Assembly: GCF_900107935.1 (NCBI RefSeq)
Contig: NZ_FNVG01000031.1
Span: 1 to 49,148 of the forward strand
Source: Vibrio hangzhouensis
GTDB taxonomy: Bacteria > Pseudomonadota > Gammaproteobacteria > Enterobacterales > Vibrionaceae
Reading direction: 5' to 3'
DNA: 49,148 bases
The notes below the pieces were generated by a model, which was not told where the DNA came from, did no database searches, and worked only from the letters and a program-made list of their open reading frames with translations. The position numbers were made by a program, and so were the translations under genes. This document shows, piece by piece, positions 36,229 through 44,972 of this stretch. The first letter of the stretch is position 1, and every line of letters starts with the position of its first letter.

Positions 36229-37270
36229 TAAACGCGCTCAGAGCAAACCGGGTCAGACTAAGAAGAACAAAAAGCCGAGCTCAGAAACTCAGTTAGTTAA
36301 ACGTCAAGCTGAGGGTCTTCACAAAGACAACTTTCACCATGGCCGCTACGACTTCGCTGAACTCACGCAAGCACTCCCTGAGCTGAAAGATTACGTTGTC
36401 AGCAATCCTAAGGGGGAGGCGACGATTGTGTTTTCCGATCCTGCTGCTGTTAAGCTGCTTAATCGCGCGCTGCTAAAGGCCTACTATGGCATCAACTATT
36501 GGGACATTCCTGAGAGTTATTTATGCCCACCCATCCCTGGTAGAGCGGATTATGTACATCGACTCAATGAGTGGTTGCAATATGATTTGATGCAAGGGCA
36601 GCCTGAGAAAGCTCGCCTCAAGGTTAAAGCGCTAGATATTGGTACCGGCGCGAACTGTATCTATCCGATTGTGGGTGCGACACGTCATCACTGGAATTGG
36701 GTAGGGTCGGACATCGATCCAATCTCCGTGAATTGTGCCAAAGAGATAGTCAATAACAACGACAAACTGGCGCGAAAAATTGAGATTCGACATCAGAAAA
36801 ACAGCAACCATATCTTTGCTGGCGTGATTACTTCCGATGATTTTTTTGTCGCCACAACCTGCAATCCACCGTTCCACAAGTCGATGCAAGACGCGCAAAA
36901 AGGCACGGAGCGCAAAAACAACAATCTCTCCAAAAATCAAAAGTCGCGTGGTCAATACAGCGCAGCCAAATCGAGTGAAAAACTCAATTTTGGTGGACAA
37001 AATGCAGAGCTTTGGTGTCCCGGAGGCGAAGAGGCCTTCGTACTTAACATGGCGCAGGAAAGTAAAGACTTTGCATCACAAGTGATTTGGTTTAGCACCT
37101 TGCTGTCCAAAAAAGACAATATTCGCCCGCTTAGAAAGCGTCTTGAGAAACTTGGAGCCATGGACATCGTGATTCAGGAAATGTCTCAGGGACAGAAGAA
37201 GAGTCGCTTCCTTGCCTGGACGTTTATGTCTAAGGATCAGCGCCAGAACATTGCCATCCATTTACTTTGA
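36212..37270 (+). CDS. rlmF: 23S rRNA (adenine(1618)-N6)-methyltransferase
   Basis: 352 residues. It methylates A1618 of 23S rRNA with S-adenosylmethionine. The N-terminal 35 or so residues are lysine-rich. The SAM-binding motif ALDIGTGANCIYP lies at about residue 142, and the catalytic N-P-P-F is in TTCNPPFHKSM. The conserved opening block LHKDNFHHGRYDF is present. AGGAAA precedes the ATG. Its stop overlaps the convergent PilF-like gene by 9 bp. Confidence 0.93.
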   Translation: MKTENNKRAQSKPGQTKKNKKPSSETQLVKRQAEGLHKDNFHHGRYDFAELTQALPELKDYVVSNPKGEATIVFSDPAAVKLLNRALLKAYYGINYWDIPESYLCPPIPGRADYVHRLNEWLQYDLMQGQPEKARLKVKALDIGTGANCIYPIVGATRHHWNWVGSDIDPISVNCAKEIVNNNDKLARKIEIRHQKNSNHIFAGVITSDDFFVATTCNPPFHKSMQDAQKGTERKNNNLSKNQKSRGQYSAAKSSEKLNFGGQNAELWCPGGEEAFVLNMAQESKDFASQVIWFSTLLSKKDNIRPLRKRLEKLGAMDIVIQEMSQGQKKSRFLAWTFMSKDQRQNIAIHLL

Positions 37271-38002
37271 TGCTTCCAGTAGGTTCAGTTGTTGCTGATA
37301 ATGACTGGCCATGACAACGTTGCCGCTTTGTTGTTCGATAGCGATCAAAAGCTTTAAGCTCGGCTTTTGGTAACCGTAGCGCTGGTGGAAGGTCAGTAAA
37401 CGCACACGCGCCGAGGTATAATTGCCAGCGCCCATCTCTAGCGCAGCCAATTGTATGGTTGCGTTCGGCTTGAAGGGATCGTGTGCCAACGCTTTTTCTA
37501 AGTAATCTTTTGCTTTACTGTTCTGACTGGCTTTTAGTGCACACAATCCGGCATTTTCATAGCTGTCGGCAATGTTAAAATAAGAGGGTTGACGGATAGC
37601 AAGATGAAATTGCTGGTCAGCCAAATCATAACGATTTTGTTTACACAGGAACGTGCCGTAATTGTGATAGACATTGCCGTTATTTGGGTAACGTTTTAAC
37701 GCTTTGTTGTAGGTATCCTCTGCCAAATCCAACTCCCCAACCACCTGGTGAAAGTGTGCCATTGAAAGGTGAGTACGATAATAGTCGGGGGCGAGTTCCA
37801 ACGCCTTTTCGAAGTCTTGCCTTGCTCGCAGGTAGTGCCCTCGCTCCATATAGGCTATCCCTAACGCAATGCGGGATTCTGCCGCGCTGACCGGGTCTAC
37901 CGATTCGGCCTCTGCTTCGGCATCCACAGTAACGCATCCGTAATTCAGAATACTCAGCGCAAGCGTTAAAGTTTGGCAAAACAGTTTGAAATTGTTGGGC
38001 AC
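37262..38002 (-). CDS. PilF/PilW-like TPR lipoprotein
   Basis: 246 residues from the GTG at 38002, which has GAGAGAAAG upstream. A longer frame to 38167 adds an unconvincing hydrophobic leader. The N-terminus has a signal-like stretch ending LSILNYGC, a poor lipobox because the -3 residue is N. Five or so TPR repeats follow from about residue 40 (GIAYMERGHYLRARQDFEKA, and NVYHNYGTFLCKQNRYDLA typical of PilF). The family helps assemble the type IV pilus secretin. No pilus genes are nearby, and in vibrios the main pilF copy normally lies by rlmN and ispG, so this may be a second member. Confidence 0.75.
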   Translation of the reverse strand: MPNNFKLFCQTLTLALSILNYGCVTVDAEAEAESVDPVSAAESRIALGIAYMERGHYLRARQDFEKALELAPDYYRTHLSMAHFHQVVGELDLAEDTYNKALKRYPNNGNVYHNYGTFLCKQNRYDLADQQFHLAIRQPSYFNIADSYENAGLCALKASQNSKAKDYLEKALAHDPFKPNATIQLAALEMGAGNYTSARVRLLTFHQRYGYQKPSLKLLIAIEQQSGNVVMASHYQQQLNLLEASK

Positions 38003-38230
38003 GCTTTCTCTCTTGTTTATGAATGGGAAAATGCTATACATATCGTAATCTTGAGAGAACCAGAGGAAACCGCAGCTAAAATGCAATGCGAGCAGTGACG
38101 CAAAAAATTTGAGCAATGTTGCATTATTGCCTATAAAACAAGCAAATAAATTAGAATAATGACTCAAATCTATATCTATTGATTTAACTTGGTTACAGTA
38201 TTAGTGACGAAGCAATTAGGTAAAGCAGCA

Positions 38231-39898
38231 ATGAGTGCAGACAACAAACCCTGGTTAAAGACTTACCCCGACGATGTGCCAGAATGTGTTGATATCGACC
38301 AATACTCAAACATCAATGAGATGTTTGAACGACCATTCCTCCAGTTCGCCGACAACACGGCGTTTGTCAACATGGGCCATTCACTAACGTATCGTAATCT
38401 GAGTGAGAAAAGCGACGCGTTTGCTGCTTATTTGCAGACGGAATTAAAGGCCAAAAAAGGCGATCGCATCGCGTTGATGATGCCGAATCTGCTGCAGTAC
38501 CCCATCACGATTTTAGGCGCACTCAAAGCGGGTCTTGTGGTTGTTAACGTCAACCCTCTCTACACGCCAAGAGAATTGGAACACCAGCTGCGCGACTCTG
38601 GGGCGACCATTATCGTCGCCGTGACAAACTTTGGCGACAGCCTGCAGAAAGTGGTTTCGAAGACAAGTCTTAAACACGTCATTCTGACTAGCATTGGTGA
38701 TGAACTCGCCCCTCACAAACGGACGCTAGTTAACTTTGTGATCAAGTACGTGAAGAAGATGGTCCCTAAATATCACCTACCCGGGGCGATTTCGCTACGC
38801 CGTGTACTGGCGGACGGACAGCGCATGAACTTCGCACCACCTGTTATTGAGAGCAGCGATCTGGCTTATTTGCAGTATACCGGTGGCACCACTGGTCTGG
38901 CGAAAGGGGCCATGCTGACCCACAGAAACATCATTGCCAACGTGCTGCAGGTTTTTGGTCATTTTGGGCCGCGCACCGCGAAAGACAAAGAGCGTGCCGT
39001 AACCCCACTGCCGCTTTATCATATTTTTGCGAACTCGGTGAGTATGATGCTGATGATGTATATGGGGGGCAGTAACTTACTGATTACCAACCCACGCGAT
39101 CTCAACAGCTTTGTAAACGATTTGAGTAAATATCCATTTACGATGATATTTGGTCTCAATACGCTGTTTGCTGCGCTCAATAATCACGCCAAGTTCAGAG
39201 AACTGGATTTCTCTAACGCCGAGTTCACCATTGCAGGCGGCATGGCCACTCAGCAGCACGTTGCCGAAGAGTGGCAGAAAATCACAGGGATGCCAATTAT
39301 CGAAGGCTATGGTCTCACTGAATGTTCTCCTGTTGTCGCTGGTGGTGTCCATACCCAACAGTCTTATGTTCCCGCTGTAGGCGTACCCATGCCAAGTACC
39401 GAGCTGCGTATTGTGGATGAGAATGGTGAACCCCTTGATGTGAATGAAGTGGGTGAGATTCAAATCCGTGGCGATCAAGTAATGAAAGGCTATTGGAAGC
39501 AGGAAGCGGAAACTCGTTCTGTCCTGACCGATGATGGATGGCTGTACTCCGGTGATATTGGTCGTATGGACGAAAACGGCATCTTTTATATTGAAGACCG
39601 CAAAAAAGACATGATTTTGGTTTCCGGTTTTAATGTATTCCCTACAGAAATCGAAGAAGTAGCGACCTTACACCCGAAGATCATCGAAGCCGCTGCTGTT
39701 GGCGTTCCGGATGATGCGGCAGGCGAGCGCGTGAAGCTCATTTTGGTGACCAATGGGGCGGTGACTGCGGACGACATCAAGCAGCACTGTCGTAAACATC
39801 TGACCGGATATAAAATCCCTAAAGTCATTGAATTCAGAGATGAACTGCCTAAAACCAACGTCGGTAAAATTTTGCGTCGAGTACTAAGAGACCAATAA
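38231..39898 (+). CDS. fadD: Long-chain fatty acid-CoA ligase
   Basis: 555 residues from the ATG at 38231; a TTG at 38189 would add 14 residues. It activates fatty acids to acyl-CoA via acyl-AMP at the inner membrane. Motifs: P-loop YTGGTTGLAKGAMLTH (about 210-225), EGYGLTECSP, YSGDIGRMDENG, and the C-terminal GYKIPKVIEFRDELPKTNVGKILRR with the adenylation lysine. Length matches FadD (about 560). The ribosome binding site is weak (AGG ten bases before). A clear terminator follows. Other acyl-CoA ligases cannot be excluded. Confidence 0.9.
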   Translation: MSADNKPWLKTYPDDVPECVDIDQYSNINEMFERPFLQFADNTAFVNMGHSLTYRNLSEKSDAFAAYLQTELKAKKGDRIALMMPNLLQYPITILGALKAGLVVVNVNPLYTPRELEHQLRDSGATIIVAVTNFGDSLQKVVSKTSLKHVILTSIGDELAPHKRTLVNFVIKYVKKMVPKYHLPGAISLRRVLADGQRMNFAPPVIESSDLAYLQYTGGTTGLAKGAMLTHRNIIANVLQVFGHFGPRTAKDKERAVTPLPLYHIFANSVSMMLMMYMGGSNLLITNPRDLNSFVNDLSKYPFTMIFGLNTLFAALNNHAKFRELDFSNAEFTIAGGMATQQHVAEEWQKITGMPIIEGYGLTECSPVVAGGVHTQQSYVPAVGVPMPSTELRIVDENGEPLDVNEVGEIQIRGDQVMKGYWKQEAETRSVLTDDGWLYSGDIGRMDENGIFYIEDRKKDMILVSGFNVFPTEIEEVATLHPKIIEAAAVGVPDDAAGERVKLILVTNGAVTADDIKQHCRKHLTGYKIPKVIEFRDELPKTNVGKILRRVLRDQ

Positions 39899-39951
39899 CT
39901 TGCTTCTGGTCACTGAATAGCCAGCTAAAATTGGCGCAAAGTAACCCTCTG

Positions 39952-39976
39952 AGCCACACTGATAGTGTGGCTTTTG
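39952..39976 (+). terminator. Terminator after fadD
   Basis: Stem AGCCACAC / GTGTGGCT with a 5 nt loop followed by TTTTG, 53 bp after the stop. Confidence 0.8.
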
Positions 39977-39994
39977 CGTTTGTAGGAGACAGCG

Positions 39995-40246
39995 ATGAAA
40001 AACGAACTTGATCCCGGAAAAATCCTTCAGGCCTACGACAACATCATGGCTCATGGTACCGACACAGAGTTTGGTAAAATCTATGAAGGTGTTGAGGCTT
40101 TTTCAGATTATGATGGCTATAACGTCTTTATGCGCGGCAATGGTGTTGAGCTTAAGGTGGGCTTTCACAATACCTATCACCTTGAGTACGATCAGGAACA
40201 TTTACGCGATAGTTTCTTGAAAAAAGTGGCACTCTTAGCGAAGTAA
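39995..40246 (+). CDS. DUF3081 family protein
   Basis: 83 residues, soluble, with no signal peptide. The central block EGVEAFSDYDGYNVFMRGNGVEL and the end VGFHNTYHLEYDQEHL match the Vibrio/Shewanella DUF3081 family as I remember it; function unknown. GTAGGAGA precedes the ATG. Single gene between two hairpins. Confidence 0.82.
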   Translation: MKNELDPGKILQAYDNIMAHGTDTEFGKIYEGVEAFSDYDGYNVFMRGNGVELKVGFHNTYHLEYDQEHLRDSFLKKVALLAK

Positions 40247-40254
40247 GTATTCAA

Positions 40255-40285
40255 TGGCTTCCCGAACCGCTAGGAAGCCAATTTT
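40255..40285. terminator. Hairpin between DUF3081 gene and metA
   Basis: Stem TGGCTTCC / GGAAGCCA with a 10 nt loop followed by ATTTTAG, between convergent genes. Confidence 0.7.
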
Positions 40286-40297
40286 AGTCGGAATAGG

Positions 40298-41239
40298 TTA
40301 CTCGTCTGTCGTAAAGGCCGCTTCGCTGAAGTGTTCCAAATCGTATGGCGTCTGCTGGTAAACACAGTAGTTGAGCCAGTTGGAAAAAAGCAGGTGACCA
40401 TGACTGCGCCAACTGGCAATCGGTTTGTTGTCCGGATTGTTGTTGGGGTAGTAATTGACCGGAATCGCAGGCTCCATACCTTCCCCTAAATCACGCACAT
40501 ACTCATTATGTAGCGTATGTGAATCGTACTCAGGGTGACCTGTAACAAACACATTTCGTTTGTCCTTTGTGGTTGCCAGGTAAACACCCGCTACATCAGA
40601 GGTCGCCAAAATATCCAGATCGGTGTGTGACTCCAAATATTCCGGTGAGAAATCGGCATAGCGCGAATGAGGCGCAAGGAAAGAGTCATCAAAACCGCGC
40701 AAGATTGGATGGTATTGGTTCTGGATGGTGTGATGATATACCCCTGACAGTTTCTCTTTACGCGTTCTTTTTGGTAGATCGTAAAGCAACTTCAGACCCG
40801 CCTGTGCAGCCCAGCATACGTAAAGTGTCGAGGTAACATGTTTGCTGGCCCAGTTCATGATGGTTTGTAGATGCTCCCAATAGATGACATCTTCAAACTG
40901 AACCAGTCCCAAAGGGGCACCAGTGATGATCAGCCCGTCAAAGTTACGATCTTTGATCGTTTCGAATTGACGATAAAAGGTATCCAAGTGCTCTGTTGGC
41001 GTGTTCTTACTTGGTCTGTCGTCTATACGCAGCAGTTCAACATCAACCTGCAGTGGACTGTTTGAGAGAAGTCTCAGGAACTGGGTTTCCGTTTCAATTT
41101 TCTTAGGCATCAAATTGAGAATCAGTACTTTGAGTGGTCGAATTTCCTGCGTTGCCGCACGGGTTTCTGACATGACAAAGATGTTCTCTTGTCTGAGTAC
41201 ATTGGATGCAGGTAGTTGATCGGGAATCTTAATTGGCAC
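40298..41239 (-). CDS. metA: Homoserine O-acyltransferase (MetA/MetAS)
   Basis: 313 residues, close to MetA length (309). It acylates homoserine, with succinyl-CoA in most gammaproteobacteria, as the first dedicated step of methionine synthesis. The nucleophile cysteine is in TLYVCWAAQAGL; the catalytic H and E are in FVTGHPEYD. The opening block PIKIPDQLPA is typical. The start codon is GTG with GGGAGAAAG upstream. Tandem MetJ boxes lie 33 bp before the start, which supports the identity and methionine repression. Succinyl versus acetyl specificity is not decided here. Confidence 0.95.
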   Translation of the reverse strand: MPIKIPDQLPASNVLRQENIFVMSETRAATQEIRPLKVLILNLMPKKIETETQFLRLLSNSPLQVDVELLRIDDRPSKNTPTEHLDTFYRQFETIKDRNFDGLIITGAPLGLVQFEDVIYWEHLQTIMNWASKHVTSTLYVCWAAQAGLKLLYDLPKRTRKEKLSGVYHHTIQNQYHPILRGFDDSFLAPHSRYADFSPEYLESHTDLDILATSDVAGVYLATTKDKRNVFVTGHPEYDSHTLHNEYVRDLGEGMEPAIPVNYYPNNNPDNKPIASWRSHGHLLFSNWLNYCVYQQTPYDLEHFSEAAFTTDE

Positions 41240-41263
41240 AGCTTTCTCCCTAAGCTAATGTTT

Positions 41264-41287
41264 GGTCTTCTGGACGTCTATACATCT
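41264..41287. promoter_or_regulatory. Tandem MetJ boxes upstream of metA
   Basis: Three contiguous 8 bp units resembling AGACGTCT: GGTCTTCT, GGACGTCT and ATACATCT. The middle one matches at 7 of 8 positions. MetJ binds tandem boxes of this kind and represses met genes when SAM is plentiful. Confidence 0.7.
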
Positions 41288-41421
41288 AAAGTTAACGCAA
41301 ACGTTTTTGCTTGTCGATAGTTAATTTTAGTTCAATTCCCAGCAGTGAATGAATCCTACACTGTGTTCACTGGCAAATATGGGTACAATTAAACCTGGTT
41401 CAAACATAAAGGTATCCACAA

Positions 41422-41790
41422 TTGAAACTGACCCTTATTCGGGGGCTGCCGGGGTCTGGAAAGTCAACGCTCGCGAAAACACTGCCCGGCAAGCACTTTG
41501 AAGCTGACATGTTTTTCATGGACGACAACGGTGACTATCATTACGACTCCGATAAGATTGAGCAGGCGCATCTCTGGTGTCAGAGCGAGGCAGAAAAGGC
41601 ACTTGCCAATGGAGAGGATGTAGTAATCGCTAACACGTTTGTGCGGTTGTGGGAAATGAAAGCCTACCGCACATTGGCGCAAAGGTATCGGGCGCAATTA
41701 GAAGTCATCGTTTGCAATGGAAGTTACCCCAATATTCATGGGGTAAGTGATGAGGTGGTAGATAGAATGCGTCGTCGGTGGCAGGACTAA
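41422..41790 (+). CDS. P-loop ATPase/kinase-like protein (polynucleotide-kinase-like AAA_33)
   Basis: 122 residues. It starts with TTG and has AAAGG upstream. Walker A is near the start (IRGLPGSGKSTLAK). FEADMFFMDDNGDYHYD and VVIANTFVRLWEM follow, a layout seen in small zeta-toxin/N4BP2-like kinases. The partner or substrate is unknown. It lies between metA and DUF3859 as a single gene. Confidence 0.75.
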   Translation: MKLTLIRGLPGSGKSTLAKTLPGKHFEADMFFMDDNGDYHYDSDKIEQAHLWCQSEAEKALANGEDVVIANTFVRLWEMKAYRTLAQRYRAQLEVIVCNGSYPNIHGVSDEVVDRMRRRWQD

Positions 41791-41895
41791 TGTCGCCCAT
41801 GATGTGGAAACCAAATCACATGGTAAGCAAAATCCGCCCATTTCAGAGAGAGTCAGGTATACTCTTCTATCCACACTTAAGACATCAATTGTTCA

Positions 41896-42333
41896 ATGGC
41901 AAAACGTTCACCAGTAATTGAAATGACCTCCTACGGCATATACTCGACATGGGATTCGGGCTCAAAAGAGCTTCCAAAAATTCAGGATTTCACCACTATC
42001 GTACCTGCGGACGAGCATATCGAGTTTGGCTTTATCGTCAACATAAAGAAAGCGAAGGGAGAGCGGGTGCGCTACTGTATTTACCATCCCGGAGTGCTCA
42101 GTAAAAAAGGGCAGGTCTTAGCACCTTTTGACGGAGAAGAGCATGTTGGCAGTAATGATTGGGACTTCTATCTGGGTGATACCATTCAACTGCTTCACCC
42201 GGTAGACGGATTGGAAAGTAACCTCGGTGAATGGCGCATGGTACTGGAGATGCAAGGTCGCGTTGTTGCCGAAAAGAAGTTTAAGGTCATTGCCAGAGAT
42301 GAAGGTCAGTTTTGGAAACGTCGCGGTTTTTAA
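41896..42333 (+). CDS. DUF3859 family protein
   Basis: 145 residues, mostly beta-rich, with no signal peptide. It begins MAKRSPVIEMTSYGIYSTWD, which matches the family opening in my memory; the function is unknown. No clear ribosome binding site before the ATG. Its 3' end overlaps the next gene by 22 bp. Confidence 0.75.
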   Translation: MAKRSPVIEMTSYGIYSTWDSGSKELPKIQDFTTIVPADEHIEFGFIVNIKKAKGERVRYCIYHPGVLSKKGQVLAPFDGEEHVGSNDWDFYLGDTIQLLHPVDGLESNLGEWRMVLEMQGRVVAEKKFKVIARDEGQFWKRRGF

Positions 42334-42665
42334 TTACGGTTCGTCTGAACAGCTTTGTTCATCGGGTCGAAGACAAGACGCGGGTAATGGACTGTGCACG
42401 GGCCCATCAATGTCAGTTGAAAAGGATTCGACGTTCTCGCAACTGGACGTTATCAGGAGAGAAAGATCAACTGGTGGCGTTTGCAATCTCGGCCGGTGTG
42501 GGGTGGATATCTATTGCCATTGATAAAGCTCTCGCGGATTACAAGTCTCCCATTCAACGGGTGTTAGAGCGAAATCCTGAAGTGACCATTGCAGAACTGA
42601 TACATGAGTCAGGCTGTTCTTTGGTGGAAGCTCGCGCTGCCATTGATGAGTATGAAGGATTATAA
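42312..42665 (+). CDS. Ribosome-recycling-factor-like small protein (RRF_GI type)
   Basis: 117 residues. It starts at TTG with GAAGG seven bases upstream, inside the DUF3859 gene. An ATT or later start cannot be ruled out. The block RLNSFVHRVEDKTRVMDCARAH and the basic LKRIRRSRNWTL are those of a Vibrio family labelled ribosome recycling factor-like, but it is much shorter than RRF (185) and not its functional equivalent. The C-terminus (TIAELIHESGCSLVEARAAI) looks like a helix-turn-helix. Confidence 0.72.
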   Translation: METSRFLITVRLNSFVHRVEDKTRVMDCARAHQCQLKRIRRSRNWTLSGEKDQLVAFAISAGVGWISIAIDKALADYKSPIQRVLERNPEVTIAELIHESGCSLVEARAAIDEYEGL

Positions 42666-42698
42666 AAAAGCTGCATTCCGCGAGTGTGAAATGCAGCT
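42664..42698 (-). terminator. Terminator after the M20 peptidase gene
   Basis: Stem AGCTGCATT / AATGCAGCT with a run of Ts on the minus-strand side (AGCTTTTTTATA), 24 bp after the peptidase stop. It also sits at the end of the convergent RRF-like gene. Confidence 0.9.
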
Positions 42699-42721
42699 GC
42701 AATTTGGTTACGGGCCTGAAT

Positions 42722-43828
42722 TTATGCTGTTACATAGCCGATCACAAAGTCGGTGATCTTAACCATATCATCAATGGCAATAAATTCTTCCGTAGTATGC
42801 ACTTTTGCCATGCCAGTAGAAAGGTTAACGGTTGTTAGACCTTTGCCGTTGAAGTTGTTGGCGTCACTACCACCACCTGTGTGTTTGGTGTTGGCTTCGA
42901 TGCCGTTTGCTTCGAAGACTTGTTTAATCTTCAAAACGTGCGCATCATCTTCTGCGATAACGAAAGCGTCGTAAGCGCGCGTTGATTCAATCTCTACTTC
43001 TGCACCGAATTTCTCAGCTGACGCTTGGAAAGTTTCAACCATGTGGTTAACTTGTGCCGTTAGCTTGTCGCTGTTGAGTGAACGCGCTTCGGCAACCACT
43101 GTCAACTCTGGCATAACGATGTTAGTTGCTTGACCACCATTAACAGAACCAATGTTTGCTGTCGTTTCTGAATCGATGCGGAGCAGTTTCATATTGGCAA
43201 TGGCATCTGCTGCAACCATAGCGGCACTGATGCCTTCTTCTGGAGCAAGACCGGCGTGAGCTGGACGGCCTTTGATCTTAGCAACGATCTTTTGCTGGCC
43301 AGGAGCACCAGTAACAATCGTGCCGATAGGACCACCGGTATCCAGTACGATGGCTTTATCAGACTTGATATAAGACATATCGAAGTGCTCAGATCCAAAC
43401 AGGCCACCTTCTTCGTGAACGGTAAAAGCAACTTCAATGGTTTTGTGTTCACGATTTTGCTCTTTTAAGCAACGTACCGCTTCCATTACAGCTGCAATAC
43501 CGGACTTATCATCACCACCAAGAATCGTCTCACCCTTTGAGCGGATAATGCCGTCTTCAATAATGGGCTCAATACCAATACCCGGAGTAACCGTATCCAT
43601 ATGAGCACTGAAGACGATACTGCCTTCCAATTTACCTTCAAGACGGCCGTAGACATTAAAACCGTTTGTGTACTGTTCTGGAACCGGGAGTTTGCTCACC
43701 GAGAAACCAAGTTCGCCCAATTGCTCAGCAATCGCCTCAGCAACGGCTTTTTCGTTTCCAGACTCACTGTCGATCTTGACCAGTTCGAAAAAATGATTAA
43801 CCAGGCGGTCGGTATTTACTAGTGTCAT
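42722..43828 (-). CDS. M20 family metallopeptidase, PepT-like
   Basis: 368 residues. Zinc-binding and catalytic motifs: AHMDTVTPG (H near residue 75), GGDDKSG (D near 104), VHEEGGLFGSEHFD (the E-E pair near 137) and the C-terminal LSTGMAKVHTTEEFI. The dimerisation domain lies in the middle (GRPAHAGLAPEEGISA and on). It is likely a cytosolic tripeptidase or amino-acyl hydrolase; the PepT-like group is the best fit but the true substrate is unknown. GAAGAAA lies upstream of the ATG. Confidence 0.85.
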   Translation of the reverse strand: MTLVNTDRLVNHFFELVKIDSESGNEKAVAEAIAEQLGELGFSVSKLPVPEQYTNGFNVYGRLEGKLEGSIVFSAHMDTVTPGIGIEPIIEDGIIRSKGETILGGDDKSGIAAVMEAVRCLKEQNREHKTIEVAFTVHEEGGLFGSEHFDMSYIKSDKAIVLDTGGPIGTIVTGAPGQQKIVAKIKGRPAHAGLAPEEGISAAMVAADAIANMKLLRIDSETTANIGSVNGGQATNIVMPELTVVAEARSLNSDKLTAQVNHMVETFQASAEKFGAEVEIESTRAYDAFVIAEDDAHVLKIKQVFEANGIEANTKHTGGGSDANNFNGKGLTTVNLSTGMAKVHTTEEFIAIDDMVKITDFVIGYVTA

Positions 43829-43938
43829 AGGATTTCTTCACGTTATGAAACAGGGACACCCACTTTACACTCTATGTTTACGTGCCAGACCTGAGATAAA
43901 TCAATAAAAGCCCCGCAACCTGGTCGAATTGACTAGTT

Positions 43939-44871
43939 TTAAGGCTGCTTTTGCTTAGAAAATTGGTAACAAGCTGCAACAGTGGTTGAAATAATCAGAA
44001 AGCTACCTAGCCATTGAATGTTGTTAAGTTGTTCCTGCAAGAATAGTGACGCAAATAAAAGGCCGAACAGGGGCTCAGTCCCCATGAGCAACGAAGCGTG
44101 ACTCGCATGCAGGTGCTTCACAGCGTAGTTCTGTACAAAGAATGCCATTAATGTACAACCAAAGGTGAGATAGAGCAGACTAGCTATCGAGAAAGCGTCT
44201 AGTGAACTGAAGGTCGAGGCTATCGTTGTCCATGAAGAGGTAGATACCATGACCGCCCAACTTACCATTGCTACCACAGACAACTGAATAAAGGTGATCA
44301 GTTCAATATTAAACTCTTCTCCTGTGAATGCTTTTCGGCAGGTGACCACCATCATTGCGCGTAGTGCTGCCGCGACCATGACTAAGACGATACCCCAATT
44401 GAATGTCATTGAATGCAAACTGATATCGGACAGCATAAGCACTCCAACTACACCGACTGAACAGTAAAACATAATGCCCTTTGGGAGAGACACTTTTAAC
44501 CAGACTTTTTCTAGCAAAGGTGTAAATAGGATACAAACACTGATCAATACCGCTACTTGGCCTGCCTGGGTTAATAGTACTGCCCAGGTTTCGGTAATAA
44601 AGATGCAGCTGAGTATCGTCCCTGTTATCACGCCAACTTTTAGGTAATGTAGTGGTTTTTTGACCAATTCCTTAAATAGATTTTTCTTATATAAGATGAT
44701 GAGCAAAAAAGCACAGCTTATAGTAAAGCGTGCAAACAAGAGTTGAGGCACTGATAAGACCTCTAATATTTGTTTGGATACCCCATAACTTGTACCCCAT
44801 ACGATTGAGACGAGTAGCAGACCTAGGATGGCCCAATTTATAGTGAAACTTTGTGCGTAATTTCTTTCCAT
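43939..44871 (-). CDS. EamA/DMT-family transporter
   Basis: 310 residues with ten predicted membrane helices forming two EamA repeats (first opening LLVSIVWGTSYGVSKQIL). Inner-membrane metabolite exporter of unknown substrate. It is divergent from a LysR regulator 101 bp away, which probably controls it. AGG sits eight bases before the ATG. Confidence 0.85.
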   Translation of the reverse strand: MERNYAQSFTINWAILGLLLVSIVWGTSYGVSKQILEVLSVPQLLFARFTISCAFLLIILYKKNLFKELVKKPLHYLKVGVITGTILSCIFITETWAVLLTQAGQVAVLISVCILFTPLLEKVWLKVSLPKGIMFYCSVGVVGVLMLSDISLHSMTFNWGIVLVMVAAALRAMMVVTCRKAFTGEEFNIELITFIQLSVVAMVSWAVMVSTSSWTTIASTFSSLDAFSIASLLYLTFGCTLMAFFVQNYAVKHLHASHASLLMGTEPLFGLLFASLFLQEQLNNIQWLGSFLIISTTVAACYQFSKQKQP

Positions 44872-44972
44872 TTAAATTACCTAATAATATTTCATATGAA
44901 TGACGCTGTTGCTATGCTAACTTATGAATAACAACGTGATAATACTTCCAAAATGCATAGGACCTGTGACTG

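Noticed and set aside
37684..37890. 68-residue frame on the plus strand within the TPR gene
   Set aside because: Shadow of the TPR gene on the other strand, with low-complexity proline-rich translation and no ribosome binding site.
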